DNA from: Natronolimnohabitans sp. A-GB9 | GTDB taxonomy: Archaea > Halobacteriota > Halobacteria > Halobacteriales > Natrialbaceae | Direction of reading: 5' to 3' | Assembly (NCBI RefSeq): GCF_030848565.1 | Contig: NZ_JAVDDV010000001.1 | Location: 372,001 to 436,000 of the forward strand | Length of the DNA stretch: 64,000 bases | Shown: in pieces, positions 60,740-64,000 of the stretch | Layout: each line of letters begins with the position of its first letter | How positions within the stretch are numbered: the stretch's first letter is position 1 | Notes under the pieces: model-generated | Seen by the model: only the letters and a program-made list of their open reading frames with translations | What the model was told of the DNA's origin: nothing | Databases searched by the model: none | Program-made: the position numbers and the translations under genes

Positions 60740-63700
60740 ATGTATATCAAGGCACTCGTTTTGGACAACTTCAAGAGCTTCGGTCGGAAGACGAAGATCC
60801 CGTTCTACGAGGATTTCACGGTCATCACGGGCCCGAACGGTTCGGGCAAATCGAACATCATCGACGCCGTACTCTTCGCACTCGGCCTGGCCCGGACTCG
60901 CGGGATCCGCGCCGAGAAGCTGACCGATCTCATCTACAATCCCGGTCACGAGGACGGTGGGGCGTCAGACGGCCCGCGGGAGGCGACCGTCGAGGTCATC
61001 CTCGACAACAGCGACGAAACACTGACCCGGTCACAGGTCGTCAACGCCGCCGGCAGCGAGGACGTCGGCGACGTCGACGAGATCCGCATCCGCCGCCGCG
61101 TGAAAGAGACCGAGGACAACTACTACTCCTACTACTATCTCAACGATCGCTCGGTCAACCTCTCGGACATTCAGGATCTCCTCGCGCAGGCGGGCGTTAC
61201 ACCGGAGGGGTACAACGTCGTCATGCAGGGCGACGTCACCGAGATCATCAACATGACGCCGCATGCCCGCCGGGAGATCATCGACGAGATCGCCGGCGTC
61301 GCGGAGTTCGATGCCAAAAAGGAAGACGCCTTCGAGGAACTCGAGGTCGTCGAAGAGCGCATCGACGAGGCACAACTCCGCATCGAGGAGAAACGGGATC
61401 GCTTGGCGCAACTCGCGGACGAGCGCCGGGAAGCGATGCGCTACCGCCGGCTGCGCCGCGAGAAAGAGGAGTACGAGAGCTACAAGAAGGCCAGCGAACT
61501 CGAGGAGAAACGCGACGAGCTCGCGGCCGCCGAGGAGCAAGTCGACGAGTTGGCCGCGGAACTCACGGACCTCCAGCGCGAACTCGACGAGCGCGAGGGG
61601 AGAGTCGTTCGCCTCCAGGAGGATCTCGAGGATTTAAACGCCGAGATCGAGCGGAAAGGCGAGGACGAACAGCTCCGGATCAAAAGCGAGATCGAGGAGA
61701 TCAAAGGCGAGATCTCCCGGCTCGAGGACAAGATCGAGGCCAGCGAGGAAGCGATCGAGGAGGCCGAGTCCAAACGCCGCGAGGCGTTCGTCCAGATCGA
61801 TCGCAAACAAGAACAGATCGACGACCTCGAGGACGAGATCCGCGAGCACAAACTCGAGAAGGCCCAGGTCAAAAGCGAGATTCAGGAACGCGAGGCCGAA
61901 CGCGACGACCTCGAGGCCGAGATCGAGGCCGTCGACACCGAGTTCGACGAGCTGAAGGCCGAACTGGCCGAGCGAAAGGACGACCTCGAGGCGGCCAAAA
62001 CGGAGAAAAACGACCTCCAGCGCGAGCAAGATCGCTTGCTCGACGAGGCCCGGCGTCGCTCGAACGAGATCAGCGAGAAAGAGGAGACGATCGAGGCCAA
62101 ACACGAGGAACTCCCCGAACTCGAGGCCCGACGAAACGATCTCGAGCGGGAACTCGAGAAGGCAACGCAAAACCGCGAGAACATCGCGGCCGTCGTCGAC
62201 GACCTCACGGCCGAGAAACGGCGCCTGCAGTCCGATATCGACGAGCTAGACGACGAGATCCAGGCGAAACAACAGGAGTACGCCGAACTCGAGGCCAAAG
62301 CCGGCGAGAGCGGCGACACCTCCTTCGGCCGTGCGGTGACGACGATCCTCAACGCCGGGATCAACGGCGTTCACGGCGCCGTCGCCCAGCTGGGATCGGT
62401 GTCTGGTGAGTACGCCGTCGCCTGTGAGACTGCGGCGGGCGGGCGACTCGCGAACGTCGTCGTCAACGACGACGTCGTCGGCCAGCAGTGTATCGAACAC
62501 CTGAAATCGCGAAACGCCGGCCGAGCGACGTTCCTCCCGCTGACGGACATGCAAAACCGGCGCCTGCCAAACGCCCCCCGTGATCCGGGCGTCGTCGACT
62601 TCGCGTACAACATCGTCGACTTCGACGACCAGTACGCAGGCGTCTTCTCCTACGTGCTCGGTGACACGCTCGTCGTCGAGGACTTAGAGACCGCTCGCTC
62701 CTATACGGGCGATTACCGGATGGTCACCCTCGACGGCGACTTGGTCGAGAAGACGGGCGCGATGACCGGCGGCTCCGGCGGCGGCTCGCGGTACTCCTTT
62801 ACCGGCGGCGGCGAGGGCCAACTCGAGCGCGTCGCCAAACAGATCACCCAACTCCAGGAGGAACGCGAGTCCCTCCGTGAGGAACTCCGGGACGTCGAGG
62901 GACGACTCGACGACGCCCGCGACCGCAAGACGGACGCGGCCGAGGAAGTCCGCTCGATCGAGAGCGAACTCGAGGGACTCGAGGACGAACGGGCGTCGGT
63001 CGAGGACGAGATCGAACGTCTCGAAGACGATCTCGAAGCACTCGAGGACGAACGGAAGTCCGTCGACGAGCGGATGACCGAAATCTCGAGTGAGATCGAG
63101 ACCAAGACGGCCACAATCGAGGAGATCGAAGCCGATATCGAGGAACTCGAGTCGGAACTCGCCGACTCGAAGATCCCCGAGCTCACCGCCCAGATCGAGG
63201 AGTTGGAGGCTGAAATCGACGACCGCGAGGATCGAATCGCCGAGATCGACAGCGATCTCAACGAACTGAGCCTCGAGAAAGAGTACGCCGAGGACGCCAT
63301 CGACGACCTCCACGACGAGATCGAGACGGCCCAGAACCGGGCAGCCGAACACGAGGAGCGTATCGAGGAGTACGAAGCCCAGATCGACGACCAGCAGGCT
63401 GCCCTCGAGGAAAAACGCGAGGCTGTCGCGGAGCTTGAGGACGAACTCGCCGAGTTGAAGGCAGAGCGCAGCGACCTCAAAGAGGAACTCACCGAGGCGC
63501 GGACGAAACGCGACCAGCAACAGGATCGGGTCAACACCGTCGAGAGCAAACTCGAGGACCGTCGGAGCCGGGTGAGCGACCTCGAGTGGGAGATCGAGAG
63601 CCTCGAGTCGGAGGTCGGCGACTACGACCCCGAGGACGTGCCCGATCACGAGACCGTCCTCGAGATGATCGACCTCTTGACCGCGGACATGGAGGCGATG

Positions 63701-64000
63701 GAGCCGGTCAACATGCTCGCGATCGACGAGTACGACGAGGTCCAGGCCGACCTCGAGGAACTCGAGGACGCGAAGGCGACGTTAGTCGAGGAGGCGGACG
63801 GGATCCGCGACCGGATCGAACAGTACGAAACCCAGAAGAAACGGACGTTCATGGACGCCTACGACGAGATCGCTGCTCAGTTTACGGAGATCTTCGAGCA
63901 GCTCTCGGAGGGGACCGGCACCCTCCACCTGGAGAACGAAGATGACCCCTTCGACGGTGGGCTGACGATGAAGGCCCAGCCGGGCGACAAGCCGATCCAG
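60740..64000 (+). CDS. smc: chromosome segregation protein SMC (3' end outside window)
   Basis: 1087 codons are visible. The ABC head starts MYIKALVLDNFKSFGRKTKI with Walker A GPNGSGKSN at residues 31-39 and the Q-loop in EGYNVVMQGDVTEIINM. Coiled coil runs from about 170 to 520. The hinge is about 525-665 (FGRAVTTILNAGINGVHGAV, GRATFLPLTDMQ), followed by the flexible GAMTGGSGGGSRYSFTGG segment and the return coiled coil. The ABC signature, Walker B and D-loop of the C-terminal head (about 100 residues) lie beyond 64000. SMC condenses DNA with ScpA/ScpB. Confidence 0.95.
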   Translation, partial: MYIKALVLDNFKSFGRKTKIPFYEDFTVITGPNGSGKSNIIDAVLFALGLARTRGIRAEKLTDLIYNPGHEDGGASDGPREATVEVILDNSDETLTRSQVVNAAGSEDVGDVDEIRIRRRVKETEDNYYSYYYLNDRSVNLSDIQDLLAQAGVTPEGYNVVMQGDVTEIINMTPHARREIIDEIAGVAEFDAKKEDAFEELEVVEERIDEAQLRIEEKRDRLAQLADERREAMRYRRLRREKEEYESYKKASELEEKRDELAAAEEQVDELAAELTDLQRELDEREGRVVRLQEDLEDLNAEIERKGEDEQLRIKSEIEEIKGEISRLEDKIEASEEAIEEAESKRREAFVQIDRKQEQIDDLEDEIREHKLEKAQVKSEIQEREAERDDLEAEIEAVDTEFDELKAELAERKDDLEAAKTEKNDLQREQDRLLDEARRRSNEISEKEETIEAKHEELPELEARRNDLERELEKATQNRENIAAVVDDLTAEKRRLQSDIDELDDEIQAKQQEYAELEAKAGESGDTSFGRAVTTILNAGINGVHGAVAQLGSVSGEYAVACETAAGGRLANVVVNDDVVGQQCIEHLKSRNAGRATFLPLTDMQNRRLPNAPRDPGVVDFAYNIVDFDDQYAGVFSYVLGDTLVVEDLETARSYTGDYRMVTLDGDLVEKTGAMTGGSGGGSRYSFTGGGEGQLERVAKQITQLQEERESLREELRDVEGRLDDARDRKTDAAEEVRSIESELEGLEDERASVEDEIERLEDDLEALEDERKSVDERMTEISSEIETKTATIEEIEADIEELESELADSKIPELTAQIEELEAEIDDREDRIAEIDSDLNELSLEKEYAEDAIDDLHDEIETAQNRAAEHEERIEEYEAQIDDQQAALEEKREAVAELEDELAELKAERSDLKEELTEARTKRDQQQDRVNTVESKLEDRRSRVSDLEWEIESLESEVGDYDPEDVPDHETVLEMIDLLTADMEAMEPVNMLAIDEYDEVQADLEELEDAKATLVEEADGIRDRIEQYETQKKRTFMDAYDEIAAQFTEIFEQLSEGTGTLHLENEDDPFDGGLTMKAQPGDKPIQ

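Noticed and set aside
62684-63649. Long open frame antisense to smc, rich in Leu/Val
   Set aside because: GC-rich codon bias commonly opens antisense frames opposite coiled-coil genes; smc is unambiguous on the other strand.

Overview
The window is a high-GC haloarchaeal chromosome segment, most like a member of the Natrialbales. The evidence is acidic proteomes, leaderless promoters with TATA boxes about 25-30 nt before the start codon, paired FtsZ/CetZ tubulins, transcription factor S, bacterio-opsin-activator regulators and archaeosine genes. I see no rRNA, tRNA or CRISPR array.

Layout: 1-1746 carries the preQ0/archaeosine genes queD-queE-queC on the minus strand (queC is cut by the window edge). 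2006-10507 is ordinary core: a CinA-like protein, ATP-NAD kinase, a PhoU-type regulator, Nudix hydrolase, a uS10-like protein and an M20 amidohydrolase. 10785-13931 holds two tandem M48 membrane proteases. 14016-18066 has two lipoproteins flanking an AT-rich island (about 15240-16980). The island encodes a Tat-exported, Cys-rich protein resembling a halocin C8 precursor, a small membrane protein, and IS debris. 18290-25923 is the most unusual block: a geranylgeranyl reductase-family enzyme diverging from a [2Fe-2S] ferredoxin, an R2-like di-iron oxidase, a quinone-oxidoreductase-type reductase, then acyl carrier protein, KAS II, phosphopantetheinyl transferase, malonyltransferase and ketoacyl reductase. 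This is a near-complete bacterial-type FAS II or polyketide-like set in an archaeon.

26129-35056 has an SRPBCC protein, ftsZ, D-aminoacyl-tRNA deacylase, a PAS/GAF/BAT regulator, a DUF7344-like regulator, a Ca2+/Na+ antiporter and UspA. 35199-40055 has aroE, an HHH protein and a chorismate-using trio (pabB/trpE-like, pabA/trpG-like, class IV aminotransferase). 40075-53541 is mostly housekeeping: saccharopine-type reductase, Rieske protein, sugar nucleotidyltransferase, FGGY kinase, Dph6, DUF373 protein, SppA, ATP-grasp ligase, coiled-coil protein and CetZ. 53543-55873 is a second scrambled, partly AT-rich island. It contains a possible PIN/VapC tail, a deleted tnpB, a small membrane protein, a secreted protein whose signal peptide is broken by a stop codon, and a frameshifted TGT/DpdA-like fragment. 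56120-64000 returns to core: an SDR epimerase, DHH phosphoesterase, phosphohexomutase, TFS, an acidic coiled-coil protein and smc (cut by the window edge).

Two or three families of dispersed intergenic hairpins recur: 80-84 bp elements with ATACGGACTGCTGT ends, a pair of 88 bp CTAG-bounded elements with identical arms but unrelated loops, and larger hairpins with ATACTnCCGGACA ends. Several abut stop codons.
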